Of a stretch of 64,000 nt of DNA, positions 53,046-61,619 are shown one piece after another (the stretch's first letter is position 1; each line of letters begins with the position of its first letter). The notes beneath the pieces are model-generated. The model made no database searches. It saw only the letters and a list, made by a program, of their open reading frames with translations, and was not told the origin of the DNA. Source of the stretch: an uncultured Prevotella sp. (lineage in GTDB: Bacteria; Bacteroidota; Bacteroidia; Bacteroidales; Bacteroidaceae); assembly GCA_944319795.1 (NCBI GenBank), contig CALUFA010000012.1, forward strand, positions 1 to 64,000. The letters run 5' to 3'. Both the position numbers and the translations under genes were made by a program.

Positions 53046-54709
53046 ATATTCTCCTTGCTTATCTTCTTATACTCCGACGGGGTAAGCCCGGTGACTTTCT
53101 TGAACACGGTGACGAAGTTGCTGCGCGACTTGAACCCCAACTCGCCGGCTATGGCTTCAATGGTCAGGTTGCCGTAAGCGGCCGTGTCGCCGAGACGCTT
53201 GCACGCCTGCCTTACGCGCGCTTCGCCGAGCACCGAGCTGAAGTTCTTGCCGTAAGTCTCGTTGATCACTTGCGAAACGTAATGAGAGTTGGAGCCTACG
53301 AGCTTTGACAGTCGGTCGACGGAGAACTCGTTTTTGGATATTTCGCCTACGTCGTCCATCACGGTGCTTATCTTCTCTAACAGCGACTGCTTTGCGGCGT
53401 CGTCCATTCCGTCGGCCTGCGGTCGGCGTTCGGCCTGCGGAGCGTCCTTAACGGATAGGCGCTCGATCTCCCGTTCGCATTCGGCTATGCGCCGTCCGTA
53501 CTCGGCGCGCATCTTGCGCTCGGCCTCGTTCATGAGCATTATCTCGGAGTTGCGGCGGTAAAGGTCATGGTTGCGGCGGTCGAGACGGCGGTTACGCCTT
53601 ATCACGGCTAAGGCCAAGGCAAGTATCACGACCGTGGCTACGGTGGTAATGGCGAGCGCCACCATCACGGTGCGCCTCTTGCTCTCGCTGCGCTGCAGCT
53701 TGGCGTCGGCGTTCTGCATCTCGTAAGTTACGTTGAGGTCGCGTATCCGGTTGTACTGTTGGTTGCGGAAGAGCGAGTCCCTTAGCTGCATCTGCCGTTT
53801 ACGCCAATATAACGAAGAGTCGGCCTCGCCCGTCTTTGCATAAAGTTCGGATATAAGGAACCGCGCCTGTTCCTGTATGTCGGCCGTCTCTTTCATGGCT
53901 TTTCTTTCCACGTCGAGTGCTGCTGCTAAAGCCTCGTCATAGCGTTGCATGTTCTCGTAGATCACGGCGACGAGCATCTCGGTAAACAACCTGAAACGTT
54001 CGGGCTTCATGTTAGTGTCCACCTGTGTTACGGCCTTGCGCGCGTAAGCCACGGCTTCGTTGCCGCGCCCTTCGAGAATAGCCTCTGCCGCCGCGCCCAT
54101 AGAGCGCGAGTAAGCAAGCATCGGCATTTGCGGTATCCGTGTCCGCTTAAATGTGTAGACCTCATTCTTCACGTCGTTGATGTAGCCTTCCTGTACGGCA
54201 GTGCCTATGAGATTGGTGAAGGTGGTAAGCAATATCTCCCAATCTTTGGCCTCAATACCCGAATAAAAGGCTTTCTTATAGTATTTTATGGCCGTGTCGT
54301 TGTCGTAATAGATGGTGTAGACGTTGCCTATGTTAAGGTAAATGCAAGGCAGGATATCGTCCAGTCCGATATCTTCGGCTATGTGCAATGCCTTGAGCAG
54401 GTTGACGTAAGCATCAGAATAGTTGCCGAGATGGAACGTGTAGACGTAGGCGGCGTTGTTGAACGCCTGGGCGCAGAGCTTCTGTTCGTCGCGGTCCATG
54501 TCCGGGTCGTAGCGGCTTGTCACCATCGTGTACAGCACTAAGGCACTGTCAATTGCCCCGCGCTCAAGGCAGGCGTTGCCGTCGGCCTTCAGCTCGGCGA
54601 GCGAAGCCCCGCTCCAGCGGTTCATTATGCCGTCGTAGTCGATCTTTCCGTAAGCGTAAAAGAACGTAGCCAAAAGGACTACGACGATCGATATGATGAT
54701 TTTCCTCAT
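53024..54709 (-). CDS. Membrane-anchored TPR regulator with AraC-type DNA-binding domain
   Basis: A 561-residue hybrid. Signal/anchor at residues 1-21, tetratricopeptide-like helices to about residue 335, one membrane helix (VMVALAITTVATVVILALALAVI, about residues 350-370), a coiled-coil linker (MNEAERKMRAEYGRRIAECEREIERL) and a C-terminal AraC-type helix-turn-helix domain (residues 455-555, LGFKSRSNFVTVFKKVTGLTPSEYK). Sensing is presumably periplasmic and output cytosolic. Targets are unknown. The last residues SRQADK are encoded by the CAGACAAG array. Confidence 0.88.
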   Translation of the reverse strand: MRKIIISIVVVLLATFFYAYGKIDYDGIMNRWSGASLAELKADGNACLERGAIDSALVLYTMVTSRYDPDMDRDEQKLCAQAFNNAAYVYTFHLGNYSDAYVNLLKALHIAEDIGLDDILPCIYLNIGNVYTIYYDNDTAIKYYKKAFYSGIEAKDWEILLTTFTNLIGTAVQEGYINDVKNEVYTFKRTRIPQMPMLAYSRSMGAAAEAILEGRGNEAVAYARKAVTQVDTNMKPERFRLFTEMLVAVIYENMQRYDEALAAALDVERKAMKETADIQEQARFLISELYAKTGEADSSLYWRKRQMQLRDSLFRNQQYNRIRDLNVTYEMQNADAKLQRSESKRRTVMVALAITTVATVVILALALAVIRRNRRLDRRNHDLYRRNSEIMLMNEAERKMRAEYGRRIAECEREIERLSVKDAPQAERRPQADGMDDAAKQSLLEKISTVMDDVGEISKNEFSVDRLSKLVGSNSHYVSQVINETYGKNFSSVLGEARVRQACKRLGDTAAYGNLTIEAIAGELGFKSRSNFVTVFKKVTGLTPSEYKKISKENISRQADK

Positions 54710-54743
54710 TAGTTACGTTAGTCAGAATTATGCGTGTTGACTG

Positions 54744-54751
54744 CAAAATTA
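54744..54751 (-). promoter_or_regulatory. Promoter -7 element of the TPR/AraC regulator gene
   Basis: TAATTTTG on the minus strand, in sequence that resembles the argS upstream region. Confidence 0.55.
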
Positions 54752-54823
54752 CTAAAAATGCGTGAGTTTGCGGATATTGTTTAGCAATAAAATAATGAAT
54801 AAAGTCATTACGGCTTGCAGTCG

Positions 54824-54935
54824 GCCGTAATGCGAAAGGTTACCTTTCAGCGTGCAAAAGGCAACCTTTCGCACGCTAAAAGGCCGCATTTTGCAGCGCA
54901 AAATGCGGCCTTTTACAACGGCGTTGATTATCAGC
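54824..54935. repeat. Four-module palindromic intergenic element, copy H
   Basis: Nearly identical to copy G (one difference in 112 bp). Its terminal GTTGATTATCAGC supplies the TGA stop of the AlkD-like gene. Confidence 0.93.
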
Positions 54936-55647
54936 TGTTTACACGCCTGCGGCCGAGCACTTCCTTGCGCTCGGCTTCGGGATACTTCTCGATGGCGTAA
55001 CGGAGCATGGTGCGCGGCATTTCGGCCCAATGGCCGTCGACGAACGTGCGCAGACGGTCGAAGTCGCGCTTGCCGGCCTCGCGCAGCATCCAGCCCACGG
55101 CCTTGTGCATCAGCTCGTGCCTGTGGCCGATAAGCCGCAGGGCGAGGCGGTAGGTGTCGTCCAAGTCGCCGTCCTTGATGAAGGCGTAGGTCGACACTAT
55201 GGCTATGCGGTTGTCCCAAAGCAGTGGGCTGTCGGCCAGCCGGTAGAGCACGTCGCGCGGCTTGTCTTTCAGGTAATTGCCCACGACCTGCGGCGCGGAG
55301 AGGTCTACCAAGTCCCAATTGTTTATCCTCCCGGTGTTGGCAAGGTATGTCTCGAATATCACGCGCGCCTCTTCGCCGCGCGCCGTCCTCATCTTCTCCG
55401 CCATTATAAGCAGGCCGCAGAGCCGGGCCTCGTGCCACTCAGATTGCAACAGGCTTACGGCCACGGCCGTCGGGGCGTCCTTATGCCGCTTGGCCACACC
55501 GCGCGTAAGCGGCACGGGCAGGCCGAGGAACATGTCGCCATCGCCGTATTCGCCCTTGCCAGTCTTGAAAAATCCGCTCAGCACGCGGCGCTTCTCCTCG
55601 CTGCCGAGCGCCTTCAGCTCGGCCAGTATCGTGTCGTGTAGGTTCAT
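54931..55647 (-). CDS. AlkD-like DNA alkylation repair protein
   Basis: A 238-residue helical HEAT-like repeat protein. INNWDLVDLSAPQVVG and WDNRIAIVSTYAFI are characteristic of the AlkD family of DNA glycosylases, which remove alkylated bases such as 7-methylguanine without base flipping. The ATG at 55647 is chosen because MNLHDTILAELKAL matches the usual start. The stop lies inside repeat H, so the repeat may have replaced the original tail. Confidence 0.85.
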   Translation of the reverse strand: MNLHDTILAELKALGSEEKRRVLSGFFKTGKGEYGDGDMFLGLPVPLTRGVAKRHKDAPTAVAVSLLQSEWHEARLCGLLIMAEKMRTARGEEARVIFETYLANTGRINNWDLVDLSAPQVVGNYLKDKPRDVLYRLADSPLLWDNRIAIVSTYAFIKDGDLDDTYRLALRLIGHRHELMHKAVGWMLREAGKRDFDRLRTFVDGHWAEMPRTMLRYAIEKYPEAERKEVLGRRRVNS

Positions 55648-55731
55648 CTTGTCATATATCAATAAATGGTTTGCCATTGCAAAAATAAACATTTATTATC
55701 ACAGGCGTAGCATGAATGAAGCGCAAAAAGC

Positions 55732-55739
55732 GTAACTTT
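55732..55739 (+). promoter_or_regulatory. Promoter -7 element for the HAD gene
   Basis: TAACTTTG, 50 nt before the ATG at 55790. Confidence 0.6.
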
Positions 55740-55789
55740 GCGCAAAAATGACGGAAAAAACGAACAGATAAAACCTTAATTACCCGATT

Positions 55790-56572
55790 ATGATAAAAGC
55801 ATTGTTCTTCGACGTCGACGGCACTCTCGTCAGCTTCAAGACCCACCGGATACCGCAGTCGACCGTAGACGCCCTGACCGAGGCCAAACGGCGCGGCGCA
55901 GGCATATACATATCGACGGGAAGGCCGAAGCGGCTGATAAACAACCTCGACGAAATAAGCCACCTCGTAGACGGATACATAACCGCCACGGGAGCCTACT
56001 GCACGGTGGGCGGCGACGTGGTAAGCTGCATCACGATACCAGACGACGAGGCGAGGGCGTTCGTAAGAAAATCAGACGAGATGCGTTTCGCCACGCTCGT
56101 TGTAGGCGTAGGCGACCTTACGGTGATCAACCCCAACCCCGACGTTGACCGCCTTTACCGCAAGATGCTCAACGTGAGCGACCTCGGCGAGGGCAACTCG
56201 GTAGAAGACGTGCTCGGCCAGGGCATAATACAGTTCACGCCGATAATCGGCACCGACACCGAACGGGCGCTGATGCCAATAATGAAGCACTGCGTATCGG
56301 CGCGCTGGTATCCCGACTTCGTTGACATAACAGCGCAGGGCGCCGACAAGGGCACGGCCCTTAAGACTATGGCCGCACGCATAGGAGTGGAAATATCGGA
56401 GACTATGGCCTTCGGCGACGGCGGCAACGACGTGCCCATAATCAGCGCGGCGGGCACCGGAGTGGCAATGGGCAACGCCGGCGAAGACGTGAAGGCCGCC
56501 GCCGACTACGTTACTTCGAGCGTAGACGACGACGGTGTGGCCTCGGCGCTAAGGCACTTCGGAATCATTTGA
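55790..56572 (+). CDS. Cof-type HAD-superfamily phosphatase
   Basis: A 260-residue cytosolic phosphatase. Motif I is DVDGT (residues 9-13, nucleophile and general-acid aspartates), motif II is STGRP, and motif IV is GDGGNDVPI, with an inserted type IIB cap domain. Related enzymes dephosphorylate sugar phosphates or cofactor intermediates; the substrate is unknown. Monocistronic, ahead of inverted-repeat copy 4 and a strong hairpin terminator. Confidence 0.92.
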   Translation: MIKALFFDVDGTLVSFKTHRIPQSTVDALTEAKRRGAGIYISTGRPKRLINNLDEISHLVDGYITATGAYCTVGGDVVSCITIPDDEARAFVRKSDEMRFATLVVGVGDLTVINPNPDVDRLYRKMLNVSDLGEGNSVEDVLGQGIIQFTPIIGTDTERALMPIMKHCVSARWYPDFVDITAQGADKGTALKTMAARIGVEISETMAFGDGGNDVPIISAAGTGVAMGNAGEDVKAAADYVTSSVDDDGVASALRHFGII

Positions 56573-56598
56573 AAGGCGGAAAAGCGAAATAAATAAAA

Positions 56599-56805
56599 TG
56601 AACGCAATTAGCCGACCGATTCCACCCACATTTAAGAAGTCGGCTGGTAACTGTCATTCCGGGCTTAGACCCGGAATCCAAGAAACATCCTCTTTATCTA
56701 AGAATAATGCCAAACATTCTGGATTCCGGGTCTAAGCCCGGAATGACAATATGCTGCCGACTTCTTAAATGAGGATGTAATGCTTGGAGCAAGTGCGGAC
56801 ATTTA
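56599..56805. repeat. Nested inverted-repeat element, copy 4
   Basis: Core 56631-56769. The outermost TTTAAGAAGTCGG and inner TGTCATTCCGGGCTTAGACCCGGAATCC parts pair, but a 9-bp stretch (CTGGTAACT on the left, opposite AGCATATT on the right) does not. The outer flanks AACGCAATTAGCC and GTGCGGAC are loosely complementary. No coding potential. Confidence 0.88.
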
Positions 56806-56813
56806 TAAAAGAC

Positions 56814-56874
56814 AAAACATTAAAGACGGCATGCACACGAATAAAGCCGTGTACATGCCGTCTTTAATGTTTTT
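56814..56874. terminator. Bidirectional terminator between the HAD gene and rseP
   Basis: AAAACATTAAAGACGGCATG and its partner pair over about 26 bp with one mismatch around a short loop. The stem is bounded by A-rich and T-rich sequence suitable in both directions. Confidence 0.82.
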
Positions 56875-56933
56875 ATAGTAAAGAACACCTTAGCAATCGG
56901 ATTCTTCACTTTTCGCTCTCAACTCTTAACTTA

Positions 56934-58313
56934 TCACATGTATCCCAACCACCTTAGGATGTCGTTCATGTTGGCTACGACCATGAGCAGGATGAGGACA
57001 CCGAAGCCAACGTATTCGGCCTTGATGAGGAAACTCTCGCTCGGTTTGCGGCGCGTTATCATCTCGTAGAGCAGGAAGAGTACGTGGCCGCCGTCCAACG
57101 CAGGTATCGGCAGTATGTTCATGAAGGCAAGGATGATGCTGAGGAACGCCGTCATGCGCCAGAACATCATCCAGTCCCACGTCGGTGGGAAGAGGCTGCC
57201 TATGGCTCCGAAGCCTCCGAGCGACTTGGCTCCTTCGGCCGAGAACACGTATTTCATGTCGTCGACATATCCGCGGAGCACGTTTACGCCGTAGACTACG
57301 CCGGCAGGGAAGCTCTCAAAGAAACCGTACTCGAGCTTTACTGGCTTGTAGTAAGTGCCTAAGTATGTCTTGCCGACGCCGAGCGTCATGTCGGCGTTGA
57401 GCACAACTTGCGCCGTATCTTTCTTCGCTGGCGTGGCCTTATGGCTGAAAACGATGGTCGTAGTGCGCGCCTTAAGGCTGTCGGCAGGGGTCTTGGCGGC
57501 TGCGAGCACGTCGTTCATGCGGCCGATCTGGTTGTCGAACTCGTTCCACGAATCGACGTTCGCGCCGCCGATGGCAAGCAGCTTGTCGCCTTTCATGATA
57601 CCGGCCTTCTGCGCCGGAGAGCCGGCAAGCACGCTGTCGACGTCGGCCGGGATGAACGGCCGTGCGAAAACGGGCTCTTCCTTGACCATAGTAAGCAGGC
57701 TCATGTCCTCGGGCATGGGTACGGTTACCTCCTTGCCGCCGCGCAGCACGGTAACTGTTTGGGCGTTGGCTATGGCGCGGTACATGTCTACGTCGAACTT
57801 GTCGAGCGTCTTTTCGTCGGTGCGCAGCAGTATGTCGCCGTCGCGGAAGCCGATTTCCTTTGCCGAATCGTTGAACTTCATGCCCATCGACATGTCCTTG
57901 AGCGCATAATAAGAGTCGCCCCATGTGAAAAGCACCATTGCGTAGATGAACAGCGCAAGCAGGAAGTTGACCAGCACTCCGCCGACCATTATGAGCAGAC
58001 GCTGCCACGCAGGCTTGGAGCGGAACTCCCACGGCTGGGCCGGTTGCTTCATCTGCTCGGTGTCGAACGACTCGTCTATCATTCCCGAAATCTTACAATA
58101 TCCGCCCAACGGCAGCCAGCCTACGCCGTAGGTGGTCTCGCTGCGCTTGGGCTTGAACTCGAAGAGATGGAACCACGGGTCGAAGAACAAGTAGAACTTC
58201 TCTACCCTGACGCCGAAAAGTTTCGCGAAAAAGAAGTGCCCGCCCTCGTGGAGCAGCACAAGGATTGAGATTGCCAGCATGAACTGGAGCAGTCTAATCA
58301 AAAATACTTCCAT
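56934..58313 (-). CDS. rseP: Site-2 membrane metalloprotease RseP
   Basis: A 459-residue intramembrane zinc protease. H22EGGH26 is the catalytic HExxH, the C-terminal ALDGGH gives the third ligand region, and a PDZ-like domain lies between (GSPAQKAGIMKGDKLLAIGGANV). In E. coli it cleaves anti-sigma factors and signal peptides; in Bacteroidetes the substrate is unclear. Last gene of the murA-rimM-dxr-rseP run. Confidence 0.94.
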   Translation of the reverse strand: MEVFLIRLLQFMLAISILVLLHEGGHFFFAKLFGVRVEKFYLFFDPWFHLFEFKPKRSETTYGVGWLPLGGYCKISGMIDESFDTEQMKQPAQPWEFRSKPAWQRLLIMVGGVLVNFLLALFIYAMVLFTWGDSYYALKDMSMGMKFNDSAKEIGFRDGDILLRTDEKTLDKFDVDMYRAIANAQTVTVLRGGKEVTVPMPEDMSLLTMVKEEPVFARPFIPADVDSVLAGSPAQKAGIMKGDKLLAIGGANVDSWNEFDNQIGRMNDVLAAAKTPADSLKARTTTIVFSHKATPAKKDTAQVVLNADMTLGVGKTYLGTYYKPVKLEYGFFESFPAGVVYGVNVLRGYVDDMKYVFSAEGAKSLGGFGAIGSLFPPTWDWMMFWRMTAFLSIILAFMNILPIPALDGGHVLFLLYEMITRRKPSESFLIKAEYVGFGVLILLMVVANMNDILRWLGYM

Positions 58314-58467
58314 GTCGTTTCTTTCTTTTTAATGGGAGATTGCGGAGTGAGCGGCTGCGCGGCTGACTTTGAAAAAACCGGCGGTCTGCCGTCGACAGGC
58401 CATTCCTTTACATGTTTTTATTTATTAGTTGATGTTTGATTCTTAATTGTTGTTTTTTATTCGGAAA

Positions 58468-59616
58468 TCAAAGCATGGCTTCGGCCACGCGGCGCGCCTC
58501 GGTGTCGGTGGCTATGTAAGTGTCGTAATCGGGATTGCCGTCGAATGCGACGCCGTCCATAGTCCGCTCGATGATGTCGCCCATCTGCATGAACGAGCAG
58601 CGGTCTTCGAGGAACGCACGGTTCACTATCTCGTTGGCGGCGTTGACGATGCACGGCATGTTGCCTCCCCGGCGTATCGCCTCGAACGCCAATGCAAGGC
58701 AGCGGAACTTGTCCAAATCGGGTTCGAAGAACTCAAGCGGATGCTTGAACAGGTCGAGACGCTCGCCGCTAAGGTGCAGACGGTCGGGATAAGTGAAGGC
58801 AAACTGTATCGGCAGGCGCATGTCTGGAACGCCAAGCTGGGCCTTTACCGCCCCGTCGCAGAACTGGACGGCACTGTGGACGATGCTTTGCGGATGCACC
58901 AGCACCTGTATTTTGTCGGCCGGAACGCCGAAAAGCCATTTCGCCTCAATAACCTCGAAGCCTTTGTTCATCATCGTTGCGCTGTCAATGGTTATCTTAG
59001 CGCCCATGTTCCAAGTAGGATGTTTCAGGGCGTCGGCTTTCGTTACGTTGGCAAGCTGCTCTTTAGTTAAATTGCGGAACGGGCCTCCCGACGCCGTAAG
59101 GAGAATCTTCTCAATTTCGTTGTCGCCCTCGCCGATGATGCTTTGGAATATCGCCGAATGCTCGCTGTCGACCGGAATAATCGGCGAATGGTTTTCGGCG
59201 GCGAGCTTGCAGATGAGTTCGCCCGCCACGACGAGCGTCTCCTTGTTGGCAAGGCATATCTTCTTGTGCGCCTTTATTGCGTGGATTGTAGGGTTTAGTC
59301 CGGCAAATCCCACCATAGCCGTGAGCACCATGTCTATCGGCTCGGCCTCAACGATTTCGTCGATAGCCTTCTTACCGGCGTAGACTTTTATGTCGGGACG
59401 GTCGGCAAGCAGGTCTTTCAGCTGCTCATACTTATCTTCGTTGGCAATGACAACTACGGCTGGATTGAACTCACGGGCCTGCATGGCAAGTTGTTCTACC
59501 TTGTTGTTCGCCGTCAGGCAATACGCCTCATACAGGTCGGAGTGCTCTCTTATAACGTCAAGAGCCTGGGTTCCGATCGAACCTGTCGAACCGAGAATGG
59601 CTATTTGCTTCTTCAT
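58468..59616 (-). CDS. dxr: 1-deoxy-D-xylulose 5-phosphate reductoisomerase
   Basis: A 382-residue NADPH enzyme making MEP from DXP. NADP-binding loop GSTGSIGTQ at residues 8-16, substrate/metal region VDSEHSAIFQ, and LTASGGPFRNL are present. Complete. It is 57 nt after rimM and 154 nt before rseP. ispD and ispF are in the same window but at other loci. Confidence 0.97.
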   Translation of the reverse strand: MKKQIAILGSTGSIGTQALDVIREHSDLYEAYCLTANNKVEQLAMQAREFNPAVVVIANEDKYEQLKDLLADRPDIKVYAGKKAIDEIVEAEPIDMVLTAMVGFAGLNPTIHAIKAHKKICLANKETLVVAGELICKLAAENHSPIIPVDSEHSAIFQSIIGEGDNEIEKILLTASGGPFRNLTKEQLANVTKADALKHPTWNMGAKITIDSATMMNKGFEVIEAKWLFGVPADKIQVLVHPQSIVHSAVQFCDGAVKAQLGVPDMRLPIQFAFTYPDRLHLSGERLDLFKHPLEFFEPDLDKFRCLALAFEAIRRGGNMPCIVNAANEIVNRAFLEDRCSFMQMGDIIERTMDGVAFDGNPDYDTYIATDTEARRVAEAML

Positions 59617-59673
59617 ATATTCAGTGTTAAACACATTTCGTTGGTTTATAAATATCTTATCATCATGCAGGAA

Positions 59674-60201
59674 TCATCCAAGATCGAGAAGTCCTTCGGG
59701 CAGAGTGACCCTTATCTCGCGCTTGTCAGGATTGACATTCACTATGAAATCAGCGGAAACAGGTATCAGCACCTCTCCCCCTTCGGGTGTCTTTATGCAA
59801 AAAAGAACGTTCGCCGTTGCGTCGTCAACAGACGAAATCTCGCCTATCAACTTATCTCCGTCGTCGGCGTCAAGCACGTTGAAGCCGCAAAGCTCGTCAT
59901 ACGTCAGTTCGTCTTCGCCGCGGTCTGACAGCTCCTTTGGGAAATATACGTCGCAGCCCGTCAGTTCCTGCGCCTGCTCTTTCGTATCAATGCCGCTGAA
60001 CTTTACGAGCGCCGTCTCTCCGCTTTTAAACCTGTATTCGTCTAAAAAGAAAGGAACAAGTATGCCGTCGACCATCAACACGAGGTAATCGGCGTCCACA
60101 CGGTCGAACACGTCGTCGTCAAACATGAACGACACCTCGCCTTTCACGCCGTGAGGCTTTCCTATCTTGCCAATCTTATATACCTCTTCTGTTCTTATCA
60201 T
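59674..60201 (-). CDS. rimM: Ribosome maturation factor RimM
   Basis: A 175-residue 30S maturation factor. The N-terminal RimM barrel (KIGKIGKPHGVKGEVSF) and the C-terminal PRC-barrel domain (GEVLIPVSADFIVNVNPDKREIRVTLPEGLL) are recognised. The ATG at 60201 is used; the extra upstream codons come from a short-word repeat. It follows murA through a CAGACAAG-type hairpin. Confidence 0.95.
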   Translation of the reverse strand: MIRTEEVYKIGKIGKPHGVKGEVSFMFDDDVFDRVDADYLVLMVDGILVPFFLDEYRFKSGETALVKFSGIDTKEQAQELTGCDVYFPKELSDRGEDELTYDELCGFNVLDADDGDKLIGEISSVDDATANVLFCIKTPEGGEVLIPVSADFIVNVNPDKREIRVTLPEGLLDLG

Positions 60202-60208
60202 AATTTTA

Positions 60209-60284
60209 GTTGACAAGTTACAAGTAACGAGCAGACAAGCAAACTACACTTGTCACTTGTCTGCTTGTCGCTTGTCTGCTTATT
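60209..60284. repeat. CAGACAAG/CTTGTCTG short-word repeat between murA and rimM
   Basis: GACAAGTTACAAGTAACGAG, CAGACAAG and then CTTGTCACTTGTCTGCTTGTC words, partly complementary. It ends exactly at the murA stop. Confidence 0.78.
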
Positions 60285-61589
60285 TCATATTCTCTCAATC
60301 TTCGCCCCGAGAGCGTTCAGTCGCGATTCTATGTCCTCGTATCCGCGGTCTATTTGGGCGATATTGTCTATGCGGCTTGTGCCGTTGGCGCTTAGCGCGG
60401 CAATAAGCAAGGCTATTCCGGCGCGTATGTCGGGACTCGACATGCGGCCTGCACGAAGCCGTTTCTTATGGTCGTGGCCTACCACCACGGCCCTGTGGGG
60501 GTCGCAAAGTATTATCTGCGCACCCATGTCGATCAGTTTGTCAACGAAAAACAAACGGCTCTCGAACATTTTCTGGTGGAACAACACGCTGCCGTTGGCC
60601 TGGGTCGCAACGACAAGAAGCACCGATATGAGGTCGGGAGTGAGCCCCGGCCACGGCGCATCCGCCAACGTCATTATCGAGCCGTCGATGAACGATTCGA
60701 CCTCGTAATGCTCCATGTGAGGAATGACTAAGTCATCGTTGTCTATATTTATTTTCACTCCGAGCTTACGGAACGCTTCCGGAATGATGCCGAGGTTGCG
60801 TACAGACACGTCCTTTATCCGTATGCCGTCGCCGACCATCGCCGCCATGCCTATGAACGAACCGACCTCTATCATGTCGGGCAATATCTTATGGCTTGTC
60901 CCGTGCAGACTGTCCACGCCGACTATCGTAAGCAGGTTTGAGGCTATTCCGCTGATGCGTGCCCCCATGCGGTTGAGCATGTGGCACAGCTGTTGGATGT
61001 AAGGTTCGCATGCTGCGTTGTAGATTGTCGTCGTCCCCTTGGCCAGCACCGAGGCCATTATTATGTTGGCCGTACCGGTAATCGAAGCCTCGTCGAGCAG
61101 CATGTAGCACCCCTTGAGGTCGCGGCCGTTGATTTCAAACGTGCCGCGCTCTTCGTTATGTGAGAACTCCGCGCCGAGATATTTGAAGCCTAAGAAATGG
61201 GTGTCAAGCCTGCGGCGGCCTATCTTGTCGCCTCCGGGTTTCGTCACTACGGCCCGGCCGAAACGGGCAAGCAGCGGGCCTATGAGCAACACGCTGCCGC
61301 GGAGCGACGCGCATTTGCGTATGAACTCGTCGCTTTCAAGGTAGTCGAGGCAGATGTCTTTCGCCCTGAAAGCGTATTCGTTCTTACCGATACGCTCGAC
61401 ATCCACCCCGATGTCGACAAGCAGCTGGATGAGGTTGTTCACGTCGAGGATGTCCGGAATGTTGCTTATCCTTACTTCGTCAGACGTGAGCAGTGATGCG
61501 CAGATAACTTCCAGTGCCTCGTTCTTGGCACCTTGTGGGATTATCGTGCCGCTCAGCGGATGTCCGCCTTCTATTATGAATGATTCCAT
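60285..61589 (-). CDS. murA: UDP-N-acetylglucosamine 1-carboxyvinyltransferase, Asp at the usual Cys site
   Basis: A 434-residue enzyme of the first committed peptidoglycan step (PEP to UDP-GlcNAc). N-terminal IIPQGAKNEALEVI with the conserved Lys-Asn pair, then PGGDKIGRRRLDTH. Asp121 occupies the place of the catalytic Cys (Cys115 in E. coli, PGGCTIG), the substitution known to abolish fosfomycin inactivation. It is probably intrinsic to this lineage. Coupled to DUF4290 upstream (30 nt) and rimM downstream. Confidence 0.96.
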   Translation of the reverse strand: MESFIIEGGHPLSGTIIPQGAKNEALEVICASLLTSDEVRISNIPDILDVNNLIQLLVDIGVDVERIGKNEYAFRAKDICLDYLESDEFIRKCASLRGSVLLIGPLLARFGRAVVTKPGGDKIGRRRLDTHFLGFKYLGAEFSHNEERGTFEINGRDLKGCYMLLDEASITGTANIIMASVLAKGTTTIYNAACEPYIQQLCHMLNRMGARISGIASNLLTIVGVDSLHGTSHKILPDMIEVGSFIGMAAMVGDGIRIKDVSVRNLGIIPEAFRKLGVKINIDNDDLVIPHMEHYEVESFIDGSIMTLADAPWPGLTPDLISVLLVVATQANGSVLFHQKMFESRLFFVDKLIDMGAQIILCDPHRAVVVGHDHKKRLRAGRMSSPDIRAGIALLIAALSANGTSRIDNIAQIDRGYEDIESRLNALGAKIERI

Positions 61590-61619
61590 CCTTTTAGGGG
61601 TTAGCTTGTTAAACGTGCC

